Origin: Erwinia sp. JUb26
GTDB lineage: Bacteria; Pseudomonadota; Gammaproteobacteria; Enterobacterales; Enterobacteriaceae
Assembly: GCF_003751505.1 (NCBI RefSeq)
Contig: NZ_RJVB01000003.1
Location: 246,712 to 310,711, forward strand
Reading direction: 5' to 3'
DNA: 64,000 bases
Shown: one piece after another, positions 56,482-64,000 of the stretch
Numbering within the stretch: the stretch's first letter is position 1
Layout of the letters: each line of letters opens with the position of its first letter
Program-made: the position numbers and the translations under genes
Notes under the pieces: model-generated
The model's database searches: none
What the model saw: the letters and a program-made list of their open reading frames with translations, nothing else
What the model was told of the DNA's origin: nothing

Positions 56482-57072
56482 TTATCGCGGGAAGCGTTTT
56501 TCCAGCATATCAGCGACTTCCTCTGCATAGTACAGCGGAATAACGCAAACGCCGTTACGATCGGCAAAGACGATATCTCCCGGGCAAACCACCACGCCGC
56601 CGCAGCTGATTGGTACGTTGATTTCACCGATACCGGACTTTCCTGAAGCGCCGCAGGTCAGGCCACGGGCAAAGATCGGCAGGCCAATTTTCTCGCAGTC
56701 GTCGATATCGCGGAACGCGCCGTCAATAATCACCCCAATCGCGCCGTACTTCAGGGCAAGGCTGCTGCGCTGATCGCCCCAGTAGGCGCTTTCGGTGTTG
56801 CCTTTGCCGGCAATCATCACGATATCACCGGGCTGCGCCAGTTCGATGGCGGTGGGAATAATACCGCCTTCGCCCGGCGGCACTCTGACGGTCAGGGCCG
56901 GGCCTACGATTTTTCCCGCCCCTACCCAGGGCTTAATGCTGCTGGTCATGCAGTCGAAAATACCGGCCACGTCGCATAAATCCGGCGTGGCATACACCGC
57001 CAGTCTGGCCAGCACCTGCGGATCGGGGCGTTCGAAGGAAGCGTTAACGCGTTTACCGTAGCTCATCGTCAT
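56482..57072 (-). CDS. RraA-like protein / possible HMG-type aldolase
   Basis: 196-residue member of the RraA/4-hydroxy-4-methyl-2-oxoglutarate aldolase superfamily. Seen: TPDLCDVAGIFDCM, GPALTVRVPPGEGG, and GAIGVIIDGAFRDIDD, which carries the Arg-Asp pair (RD) that binds substrate and metal in the aldolases. Members act either as RNase E inhibitor or as class II pyruvate aldolase/oxaloacetate decarboxylase. The conserved RD pair and lack of RraA operon context make an enzyme more likely. No pathway genes are adjacent. Confidence 0.8.
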   Translation of the reverse strand: MTMSYGKRVNASFERPDPQVLARLAVYATPDLCDVAGIFDCMTSSIKPWVGAGKIVGPALTVRVPPGEGGIIPTAIELAQPGDIVMIAGKGNTESAYWGDQRSSLALKYGAIGVIIDGAFRDIDDCEKIGLPIFARGLTCGASGKSGIGEINVPISCGGVVVCPGDIVFADRNGVCVIPLYYAEEVADMLEKRFPR

Positions 57073-57105
57073 TACCTGTCTGAGTCGTTAAGTTATCCAT
57101 CGCGG

Positions 57106-57573
57106 TCAGGCCGCGAGGTCCAGCACCATCACCGACACCCATTCGCCGGAGACCTCGCGCTGTTCAACCTCGCGCCAGCCCAGCCGCTGATATAAATTCT
57201 GCTGGTCCGGTGTATAAAGCCACAGGCAATCCATACGGTTACTTTTTGCATGGCTGATACAGGAATTAACCAGCGCCGATCCCACGCCCTTGCCGCGCCA
57301 GGCAACCGGCGTGAAAACCTCTCCCAGCCAGAAGCGGCGCGACGGATTATCGTCCAGTTCGAACTCAATGACGCTGGCGGTGCCCATCAGATTACCGTCG
57401 GTGTGGCAGGCGAGCAGGGTAAAACTGCGGCGATCTGCATGATTGCGCTGCAGCAGACGTTCACTAATCTTTGCGACCGAAGACCAGTTGGCCAGTGCCG
57501 ACCACTCGCTGTACAACAGCCTGGCGATCTCCTCACTTCTGTCCGGCTGCTGACGCAGGGCAAAAATCTCCAT
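57106..57573 (-). CDS. GNAT-family N-acetyltransferase
   Basis: 155-residue acetyl-CoA-dependent acetyltransferase. The acetyl-CoA loop motif is WRGKGVGSALVNSC (Q/R-x-x-G-x-G), preceded by WLGEVFTPV and followed by CLWLYTPDQQNLYQRLGW, the usual C-terminal strand and Tyr. Substrate unknown. I chose the ATG at 57573 with GAGAGGATCAA before it; the frame continues 33 bases upstream. Confidence 0.85.
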   Translation of the reverse strand: MEIFALRQQPDRSEEIARLLYSEWSALANWSSVAKISERLLQRNHADRRSFTLLACHTDGNLMGTASVIEFELDDNPSRRFWLGEVFTPVAWRGKGVGSALVNSCISHAKSNRMDCLWLYTPDQQNLYQRLGWREVEQREVSGEWVSVMVLDLAA

Positions 57574-57697
57574 TTGATCCTCTCCGACGCGTGATTTCAT
57601 TTCCACTCTGTGGCGGAAAGCTTAGGAACTATCTAAACTTTTTCCGATCCTCTTCCCATTTTTATCTGAGCGCGTTTATAATTGCCAGGTAATTTAG

Positions 57698-57709
57698 TTA
57701 GAACTCTAA
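57698..57709. promoter_or_regulatory. Possible MarR-type operator
   Basis: TTAGA-AC-TCTAA inverted repeat 18 bases before the marR-type gene start, in the position of a promoter. It may be the autoregulatory operator of the efflux operon; assigned by symmetry and place only. Confidence 0.4.
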
Positions 57710-57727
57710 TCATCAGGTCTCTATATA

Positions 57728-58159
57728 TTGAACTCCCAGGAACTGAACTTCTCCCGTTTGCTGCATCTTACGGCGCATGCCTGGCGTCAGGCGATCGATC
57801 GGCGGATGAAAGATAACGGTCTGAGCATGAGCAGCTGGATGGCGGTGGCCACCATTGCGATTCAGGAAACGCCCATCAGTCAGAAAGAGCTGGCTCAGGC
57901 GCTGGGGCTGGAAGATGCCAGCGTGGTGCCGCTGATCGACAGGCTGGTCAAACAGCAGCTGGTGGAACGCATACAGCCGGAGGAAGATCGGCGCAAGCGA
58001 CTGCTGCACGTAACCCCGCAGGGCGAAACGCTGTATCAGCGGCTGAAAGTGGAAGCGGATGCGCTGCGCAATGAGCTGCTGGCAAACGTCGATAAAGACG
58101 AGCTGGCGGTTACTCAGCGGGTGCTACAACAGCTACTGATTGCCACCGAGGGCAACTAA
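57728..58159 (+). CDS. MarR-family transcriptional regulator
   Basis: 143-residue winged-helix regulator with a MarR core: ISQKELAQALGLEDASVVPLIDRLVKQQLVERIQPEEDRRKRLLHVTPQG (recognition helix plus the DRR wing), and dimerisation helices at both ends. The likely start is TTG at 57728. The next gene begins at the base after its stop, so it heads an efflux operon and probably represses it until a toxic compound binds, as EmrR does for emrAB. Confidence 0.88.
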   Translation: MNSQELNFSRLLHLTAHAWRQAIDRRMKDNGLSMSSWMAVATIAIQETPISQKELAQALGLEDASVVPLIDRLVKQQLVERIQPEEDRRKRLLHVTPQGETLYQRLKVEADALRNELLANVDKDELAVTQRVLQQLLIATEGN

Positions 58160-59857
58160 GTGCGCCGCGATAAACCGAATCCCTATGCGCCGCGCGAATG
58201 GGCCCCCGGTGAAAAACCGATGCTGCCCGGTTCGCCCTCTACGCCGCTGCATCCCGGGCACAAGCGCATTGCCTTCGGCATTGTCGGCCTGCTGATCTCC
58301 ATTACCGGCGCGTTAAGCAACGCGCTGGTCACCGCCAATCTGACCAATCTGCAGGGCGTTTTTGGCGCGTACAGCAATGAAATTGCCTGGCTGCCTGCGG
58401 TGTACGTGATGGGCAATATCTCCATCAACCTACTGCTGGTGAAGTTTCGCCAGCAGTTTGGCCTGCGTGTGTTTACCGAAGCGTTCCTGGTGCTGTACGT
58501 CCTGGTGGCGTTTTTCCATCTGCTGGTTAACGACCTCAGTTCGGCCATTATCGTACGTGCGGCGCACGGGATGGTGGGGGCCGCGCTCAGCTCGCTGGGT
58601 ATTTACTACCAGATCCAGGCCTGGCCCGCGAAGCACCGACTGAAGGCGCTGGCTATCGGGCTGGGTGCGTCGCAGCTGGCAATCCCACTGGCGCGTCTGT
58701 TCTCTACCGAGCTGCTGCAGCTGGAGGAATGGCGCGGGCTGTATCTGTTTGAGCTGGGGCTGGCGCTGGTGGCGCTGGGCGCGGTGCTGATCCTCAAGCT
58801 GCCGCCGGGCGAGCGCACCCGGGAGTTTGAGAAAAAAGATTTCCTCACCTTCTTCCTGATGGCTCCGGGGATGGCGCTGTTTTGCGGCGTGCTATCGCTG
58901 GGCCGTATTGAATGGTGGACCAGTACGCCGTGGCTGGGGGTCTGCACGGCGCTGGGCCTGGTGCTGGTGACGGCGGCCGTGCTGGTGGAGCACAACCGCA
59001 GCAATCCGCTGATCAATACGCGCTGGCTGGGCAGCGGGGCGATCTTCCGTCTGGGGATCGTGATGATCCTGCTGCGTATTATGCTGGCCGAACAGAACAC
59101 CGGTGCGGTGGGCTATCTGCAAACGATAGGGCTGTTAAACGATCAGATGCAGGGGCTGGCGCTGGCGATTCTGGCAGGCGTTGCAGCCGGCATTGTTTTC
59201 AGTGCGCTGACCATTAATCCGAAACATCTCAGCTGGCCGATCGTCGTTTCTCTGATTATCGTGATGGTCGCCTCGCTGATGGATGCGCAGTCCAGCCCGC
59301 TGACGCGCGCGCACAATATGTATTTCAGCCAGTTCCTGCTCGGCTTCAGTACCTCCTTCTTTATTGCACCGGCGATGCTGCTGGGCGTCGGGGGCGTGGT
59401 CACCCAGCCCAAAAATCTGGTGAGCTTTGTGGTGCTGTTCGGCATGAGTCAGAACATTGGCGGACTGATGGGATCGGCGCTGCTGGGGACGTTTCAGACG
59501 TGGCGGGAGAAATATCATTCCAGCCTGCTCGGCGACCAGCTTTCGCTGCTCGATCCCAACGTGACCGAACGGCTTGCGCAGTATTCCAGCCTGTTCAGCA
59601 GTCAGCTGACCGATCCGATCCTCACCAGCGCGCAGGGTACCACGCAGCTACAGACCGTGGCGACTCTGCAGGCCAACGTCCTGGCCTATAACGATGTCTA
59701 TCTTCTGACGGCGGGGATTGCCGCCGTCACTTTACTCTGGGTGCTGTGGCGGCTGTCCCGCCTGCGCTATCTCAACTGGCAGCAGGCAAAACGAGAAGCG
59801 GAAGCTGAACAGCGGGCAATGCAACAAACGGCGACAACGATCGCGACGGGGAAATAA
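58160..59857 (+). CDS. MFS efflux transporter (DHA2/EmrB-like)
   Basis: 565-residue major facilitator with about 14 hydrophobic helices, a cytoplasmic N-terminal tail of about 35 residues and a helical C-terminal tail. Segments such as GVFGAYSNEIAWLPAVYVMGNI and RAAHGMVGAALSSLG resemble the EmrB motif C region. It starts with GTG directly after the marR stop and overlaps the HlyD-type gene by one base (TAATG). Substrate unknown. Confidence 0.87.
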   Translation: MRRDKPNPYAPREWAPGEKPMLPGSPSTPLHPGHKRIAFGIVGLLISITGALSNALVTANLTNLQGVFGAYSNEIAWLPAVYVMGNISINLLLVKFRQQFGLRVFTEAFLVLYVLVAFFHLLVNDLSSAIIVRAAHGMVGAALSSLGIYYQIQAWPAKHRLKALAIGLGASQLAIPLARLFSTELLQLEEWRGLYLFELGLALVALGAVLILKLPPGERTREFEKKDFLTFFLMAPGMALFCGVLSLGRIEWWTSTPWLGVCTALGLVLVTAAVLVEHNRSNPLINTRWLGSGAIFRLGIVMILLRIMLAEQNTGAVGYLQTIGLLNDQMQGLALAILAGVAAGIVFSALTINPKHLSWPIVVSLIIVMVASLMDAQSSPLTRAHNMYFSQFLLGFSTSFFIAPAMLLGVGGVVTQPKNLVSFVVLFGMSQNIGGLMGSALLGTFQTWREKYHSSLLGDQLSLLDPNVTERLAQYSSLFSSQLTDPILTSAQGTTQLQTVATLQANVLAYNDVYLLTAGIAAVTLLWVLWRLSRLRYLNWQQAKREAEAEQRAMQQTATTIATGK

Positions 59858-60948
59858 TGAGCCAACAGGAACAGCAGCAGGCCGAGCGCCAGAGAAACAA
59901 CAAGCTGCGAATTTTATCTATCGCTCTGGGATCGGGCATTGCCATCGTCGGCGTACTGGTGATCCTGTACGCCTGGCAGCTGCCGCCGTTTACCAGCCAG
60001 GTGCAGTCAACGGAAAATGCCTACGTGCGCGGCCAGGTCACCTTTATCAGCCCGCAGGTCAGTGGCTACGTCACCTCGGTTAAGGTGCTGGATTTGCAGC
60101 CGGTAAAACGCGGCGAACTGCTAATGACCATCGACGATCGCATTTATCGCCAGCGCGTGCATCAGTCTCAGGCGCAGCTGGAGATGAAGAAAGCGGCTCT
60201 GGCGAACAACCAGCAGCAGCGGCGCAGCGCGGAGGCGGTGATCAAGCGTAATGAAGCCGCCTTGCAAAATGCCAAAGCTCAGGCGGTGAAGGGCGGGCTG
60301 GATCTGAAGCGCGTGGAAAATCTGGTGGCGGATGGATCGCTGTCGCTGCGTGAACGCGATGCCTCGCGCGCCAGCAACAGCCAGACGCAGGCGGACGTGC
60401 AGCAGGCACAGGCCACGCTGGAAGTCTCCCGCCAGGATTTGCAGACCACTATCGTTAACCGCGCCTCGCTGGAGGCCGACGTCACCAGCGCGCAGGCCGC
60501 GCTGGAGCTGGCGCAGATCGATCTGGATAACACCCGTATTATTGCCCCGGATGACGGCCAGCTGGGTCAGATCTCGGTGCGTCAGGGTGCCTACGTGATC
60601 GCCGGAACCCGACTGACGTCAGTGGTGCCGCAGCAGAAATGGATTATCGCCAATATGAAGGAAACCCAGATGGCGCACATCCGTCCGGGGCTGCCGGTGA
60701 GCTTTACCGTCGACGCGCTGAACAACACGCGTTATGACGGCGAGGTGGAGTTTATCTCCCCGGCGGCGGGTTCCGAATTCAGCGCGATTTCACCGGATAA
60801 CGCCACCGGCAACTTCGTGAAAATCGCCCAGCGCATTCCGGTGCGGATCCGTATTACCAGCGAGAATACCACGCAGCTGCGTCCCGGCATGTCGGTGGAA
60901 GTCAACATTGACACGGCAGGGGATGATAACGGCAGGGAGAAACGCTGA
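59857..60948 (+). CDS. HlyD/EmrA-family membrane fusion protein
   Basis: 363-residue periplasmic adaptor: one N-terminal membrane anchor (about 22-45), lipoyl/barrel half (FTSQVQSTENAYVRGQVTFISPQVSGYV), a coiled-coil hairpin (about 95-215) and C-terminal barrel (IIAPDDGQLGQISVRQGAYVIAG). It bridges the MFS pump to the outer-membrane factor. One-base overlaps on both sides show translational coupling. Confidence 0.9.
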   Translation: MSQQEQQQAERQRNNKLRILSIALGSGIAIVGVLVILYAWQLPPFTSQVQSTENAYVRGQVTFISPQVSGYVTSVKVLDLQPVKRGELLMTIDDRIYRQRVHQSQAQLEMKKAALANNQQQRRSAEAVIKRNEAALQNAKAQAVKGGLDLKRVENLVADGSLSLRERDASRASNSQTQADVQQAQATLEVSRQDLQTTIVNRASLEADVTSAQAALELAQIDLDNTRIIAPDDGQLGQISVRQGAYVIAGTRLTSVVPQQKWIIANMKETQMAHIRPGLPVSFTVDALNNTRYDGEVEFISPAAGSEFSAISPDNATGNFVKIAQRIPVRIRITSENTTQLRPGMSVEVNIDTAGDDNGREKR

Positions 60949-62324
60949 TGTCCGCTCAAAAAGCCCTGCTGGCGGTGCTGCTGGCGTCGGTGCTGTCGGC
61001 GTGCGCCACAAACGTAGACCAGGCCCCCGCCTCGCTGCCGATCCCTGACGGCTGGCGCAGCCAGGTCGGGCCGGGCGCCGCCGTCGAGGCGAGCTGGTGG
61101 CGGGCCTTTGGCGATCCGCAGCTCAATCAGCTGGTGGAGCAGGCGCTGCGCAATAATCCGGATATCCTGATTGCCCGCTCGCGCGTGGATCAGTATCGCG
61201 CGCAGCTGCGCGGTGCGCAGGGCGACAACTTCCCGACGCTGGATGCCGGTGTGGCCGCGACCCGTGCCCGTGCGATATCGGCCGTTACCGGGCAGCCTTA
61301 TCAGTACTCGGTATTCCAGGGATTGCTGCAGGCAAACTATAACGTCGACCTTTGGGGCGCACGCAGCAGCAGCATCGATGCGGCGAAAGCCACGCTGGCC
61401 GCACAGCAGGCCGCCGCCAGCGCCGCGGAGCTGACCATCGCCAGTTCAGTGGCTTCCGGTTATATGACGTTGGTTTCGCTGGATGAGCAGCTGCGCGTCA
61501 CCGAAGCGACGCTGGCAACCCGGCAAAACTCGTTGAATCTGGCGCAGCGCCAGTTCGAAACCGGCTATACCTCAAAGCTGGAGTGGGTGCAGTCGGAGTC
61601 GGAATATCAGACGGCAAAAGCGCAGATACCGCTGTTGCAGCACCAGATAGCCCAGCAGGAGAATGCGCTGAGTATTCTGGTCGGTATGAATCCACGCCAG
61701 ATTGCGCGGCAGAACCATTTCGATCATCTGGCACCGCAAACGCTGCCGGCGGTGATGCCATCGCAGCTGCTGCAACGGCGGCCGGATATCGTGCAGGCCG
61801 AGCGCCAGCTGCTGGCGGCGGATGCCTCGCTACAGTCTTCACGCGCCAGCCTGCTGCCGTCGCTGAATCTGACCGCCAGCGGTACGCTGCAAAGCTCCGT
61901 TCTGCATGAGCTGGCGGCGAATCCTTTCCGCCTGTGGAGTATCGGCGGCAGCGTGCTGGCCCCGCTGCTTAACCGTGAGGCGTTAACCGCGCAGGTGGAT
62001 GTCTCAATGGCGTCGCGCAATCAGGCACTTTACACCTATGAAAAGGTGGTGCGCAGCGCATTTGGTGAAGTGAATGACGATCTTGATGCGATTACGCGCT
62101 ACCAGCAGCAGCTGGTTGAACTGGAAAAGCAACAGCAGGTGGTAAGTGAAGCGCTGCGGATTGCCAGCAATCGCTATCGCAACGGCTACGCCTCGTATCT
62201 GGACGAGCTGGATGCTCAGCGCACGCTGTTCAGCACCCAGCTCAGCGTGGTGCAGGCGAAAAATAACCTGCTGCTGGCGCAGATCGACCTTTATCGCGCG
62301 CTGGGCGGCGGCTGGCAGCAGTAA
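60948..62324 (+). CDS. Outer-membrane efflux lipoprotein (NodT/OprM family)
   Basis: 458-residue TolC-like channel of the NodT family. Signal peptide ends in lipobox LSAC (Cys about 19), then two outer-membrane-factor repeats. Typical segments: VEASWWRAFGDPQLNQLVEQAL, RSRVDQYRAQLRGAQGDNFPTLDAG, LLQRRPDIVQAERQLLAADA. Completes a self-contained tripartite pump encoded by the marR-MFS-HlyD-OMF operon. No clear terminator before the convergent gene at 62367. Confidence 0.92.
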   Translation: MSAQKALLAVLLASVLSACATNVDQAPASLPIPDGWRSQVGPGAAVEASWWRAFGDPQLNQLVEQALRNNPDILIARSRVDQYRAQLRGAQGDNFPTLDAGVAATRARAISAVTGQPYQYSVFQGLLQANYNVDLWGARSSSIDAAKATLAAQQAAASAAELTIASSVASGYMTLVSLDEQLRVTEATLATRQNSLNLAQRQFETGYTSKLEWVQSESEYQTAKAQIPLLQHQIAQQENALSILVGMNPRQIARQNHFDHLAPQTLPAVMPSQLLQRRPDIVQAERQLLAADASLQSSRASLLPSLNLTASGTLQSSVLHELAANPFRLWSIGGSVLAPLLNREALTAQVDVSMASRNQALYTYEKVVRSAFGEVNDDLDAITRYQQQLVELEKQQQVVSEALRIASNRYRNGYASYLDELDAQRTLFSTQLSVVQAKNNLLLAQIDLYRALGGGWQQ

Positions 62325-62366
62325 CGTCCAGCCCGTTCTCAGTTCCGAATCTCAGCCCCGAACGCG

Positions 62367-64000
62367 TCAACTAAACAGATGGACCAGCCGATCGGGGGTC
62401 TGGGAGCGGGAAAAATACCAGCCCTGAAAACGATGACACCCCATGTCGCACAGGGCTGAAAACTGCGTTTCTTCTTCCACGCCCTCGGCGACAATATGGA
62501 TCCCCAGCGCTTGGCACATGGCGATCATCGCGCGGATCGCCATCAGATGATCCGGGTTGCGCTCCATATCCATCACAAACGATCGATCGATTTTAACCTC
62601 GCCGATCCCCAGCTTGCGCAGCCCGGTCAGCGATGCCATGCCCGTACCAAAGTTATCCAGTGCGATATTAATCCGCATGTCCCGCAGCGCGGTGAGCTTT
62701 CGCTGAACGTCGTCGATATCGCTGGCCAGCGCCGACTCCAGGATTTCAAAACTCAGCCGTTGGGGATCGATACCGCTGCGGCTCACGATGCGCTGCGTCT
62801 GACGGATAAAATCACTGCGTTTGAGCTGGCGCGGGCTGATATTGACCGAGACGCGCACCGTTTCCATTCCGGGCTGGGTCTGCCACTGCTTCAGCTGCGC
62901 GCAGGTTTTTTCCAGAACCCATTCGCTGATGTTAAGGATCAGCCCGCTGTTTTCCGCTACCGGGATAAAGGTCGCCGGGGAGATCAGCCGACCATCCGGC
63001 GTGCGCCAGCGCAGCAGGGCTTCCAGGCAGGTGACGCTGCCGCAACGGGAAAACTGCGGCTGATACTCAAGGAAAAATTCGTCTTCTTTCAGCGCGCGCC
63101 GTAAACCGTTTTCGATAGTATCGCGCTGACGCTGTTCTTCACGCAGGCGTGTTGACCAGAACATCCACTTGCGCTGATTCTTTTTGGAGTAGTACTGAGC
63201 CATATCGGCCTTGTGCATCATTTCGGCGATGGGCGCAAGGTCGTGACGATAAAGATAGATGCCGATGCTGCTGGTGATATTAAGCTGGTTATCGTCGATG
63301 ATGACGTCATGCTCCAGATTCTGCAGCAGGCGCTCGGCGAGAACGGTCAGTTTACCGCGTGCGTCCTGATAGCTGTCGCCGAGGTCGGTGACCAGAACAG
63401 CAAATTCGTCACCGCCGAGACGCGAAAGCGCATCGTGGCTGCGCAGGGTGCCACGCAGGCGCTGGGCGATGATTTTCAGCAGTTCGTCGCCGGCGTTGTG
63501 GCCCAGCGTGTCGTTCACCTCTTTAAAGCGGGTCAGGTCAAGATAGAGCAGGGCGGAAAACTGCTGGCGATCGGCCTGGCTGCGTGCCTGCTCAATTTTG
63601 TCGTAAAAACGGTTGCGGTTATCGAGTTGAGTTAACGGATCCTGCCAGGCCAGCTGGAGCATCTCGCGTTCGCGACGCTTTTTCTCGGTGATGTCCTTCG
63701 CCTTGCCCAGCATTTCCAGTACCGTGCCCGACTCGCTGTGGCGCACCGCCTTGCCGTGATTGAGGATCCAGCGCTGGCGTCCAGCGGGGTCGACAACGCG
63801 GTATTCACAGTGAAAAAGGGGAGTCTGGCCGGAGAGGTGATTTAAGAAATGCTGTTTGGTGGCGGCGAGATCGTCCGGGTGGATCAGATTGAACATCGCA
63901 TCCTGATGATGCGTGAGGCGTTTATCTTCAAAGCCGAAAAGCCGGTTCCAGTCCTGATTATGGGAGATAATTCCGCTGGCGATATCCCATAACCAGAATC
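62367..64000 (-). CDS. PAS-GGDEF-EAL cyclic-di-GMP protein, 5' end cut off
   Basis: The frame is open to the right edge, so the N-terminus is missing; 543 residues are visible. From N to C: a PAS domain with PAC motif (WNRLFGFEDKRL to WILNHGKA), GGDEF diguanylate cyclase domain with intact RLGGDEF, and EAL phosphodiesterase domain with LEALLRW, VNISPRQL, EILES, KIDRSF, AEGVEEE and QGWYFS. In the usual DDFGTG the second Asp is Asn (LDNFGTG), which removes a metal ligand position, so phosphodiesterase activity may be reduced. Net activity cannot be inferred. Confidence 0.92.
   Translation of the reverse strand, partial: FWLWDIASGIISHNQDWNRLFGFEDKRLTHHQDAMFNLIHPDDLAATKQHFLNHLSGQTPLFHCEYRVVDPAGRQRWILNHGKAVRHSESGTVLEMLGKAKDITEKKRREREMLQLAWQDPLTQLDNRNRFYDKIEQARSQADRQQFSALLYLDLTRFKEVNDTLGHNAGDELLKIIAQRLRGTLRSHDALSRLGGDEFAVLVTDLGDSYQDARGKLTVLAERLLQNLEHDVIIDDNQLNITSSIGIYLYRHDLAPIAEMMHKADMAQYYSKKNQRKWMFWSTRLREEQRQRDTIENGLRRALKEDEFFLEYQPQFSRCGSVTCLEALLRWRTPDGRLISPATFIPVAENSGLILNISEWVLEKTCAQLKQWQTQPGMETVRVSVNISPRQLKRSDFIRQTQRIVSRSGIDPQRLSFEILESALASDIDDVQRKLTALRDMRINIALDNFGTGMASLTGLRKLGIGEVKIDRSFVMDMERNPDHLMAIRAMIAMCQALGIHIVAEGVEEETQFSALCDMGCHRFQGWYFSRSQTPDRLVHLFS

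Overview
The window reads as chromosome of a gamma-proteobacterium of order Enterobacterales, most likely an Erwinia- or Pantoea-like member of Erwiniaceae. The basis is near-complete protein similarity and shared gene order with Escherichia coli, a base composition in the mid-50s percent GC, and an sdiA gene that still has a luxI-type partner. Species assignment from sequence reading alone is not possible. No prophage, insertion sequence, transposase or CRISPR array was seen.

Region 1 (1-27.2 kb) is a conserved backbone in the order known from E. coli around pyrD to serT: pyrD (cut by the window edge), zapC, ycbX, rlmL, uup, pqiABC, rmf, fabA, the Lon-like protease, matP, ompA, sulA, sxy, yccS-yccF, helD, mgsA, csgI, yccU, hspQ, rlmI, yccX, tusE, yccA. 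It ends in two identical tRNA-Ser(UGA) genes separated by a spacer with ten copies of a 6-bp repeat. Regulatory sites can be read directly: a perfect LexA box at sulA, adjacent FabR/FadR operators at fabA, and several bidirectional terminators.

Region 2 (27.2-35.5 kb) is accessory. An unrecognised regulator with two apparent winged-helix segments faces a seven-gene chaperone-usher fimbrial operon: major pilin, usher, chaperone, FimH-like adhesin, minor pilin, a small lipoprotein and an FKBP-type peptidyl-prolyl isomerase-like protein. It lies between the tRNA-Ser genes and agp, where E. coli has other genes. This and the quorum-sensing pair are the best candidates for little-described biology here.

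Region 3 (35.6-48.5 kb) holds agp with an unusual TolA-like Ala/Lys-rich C-terminal extension, a succinate-semialdehyde-type aldehyde dehydrogenase, yccJ-wrbA, a DMT exporter, and the pyrimidine-catabolic rut operon. The order is rutABCDFG, without rutE; rutR is divergent, and a consensus sigma-54 promoter with a possible NtrC site precedes rutA. cycA follows.

Region 4 (48.5-55.5 kb) jumps to what is a distant E. coli map position: sdiA, a luxI-family synthase gene, a GlpM-family membrane gene, yecF, uvrY-uvrC, pgsA and the glyW-cysT-leuZ tRNA cluster. A 20-bp lux-box-like palindrome lies between sdiA and the synthase gene, suggesting AHL-dependent control.

Region 5 (55.5-64 kb) is more variable: a YoaK-family membrane protein, an RraA-like protein, a GNAT acetyltransferase, a MarR-MFS-HlyD-outer-membrane-factor efflux operon, and a PAS-GGDEF-EAL cyclic-di-GMP protein that runs off the right edge.
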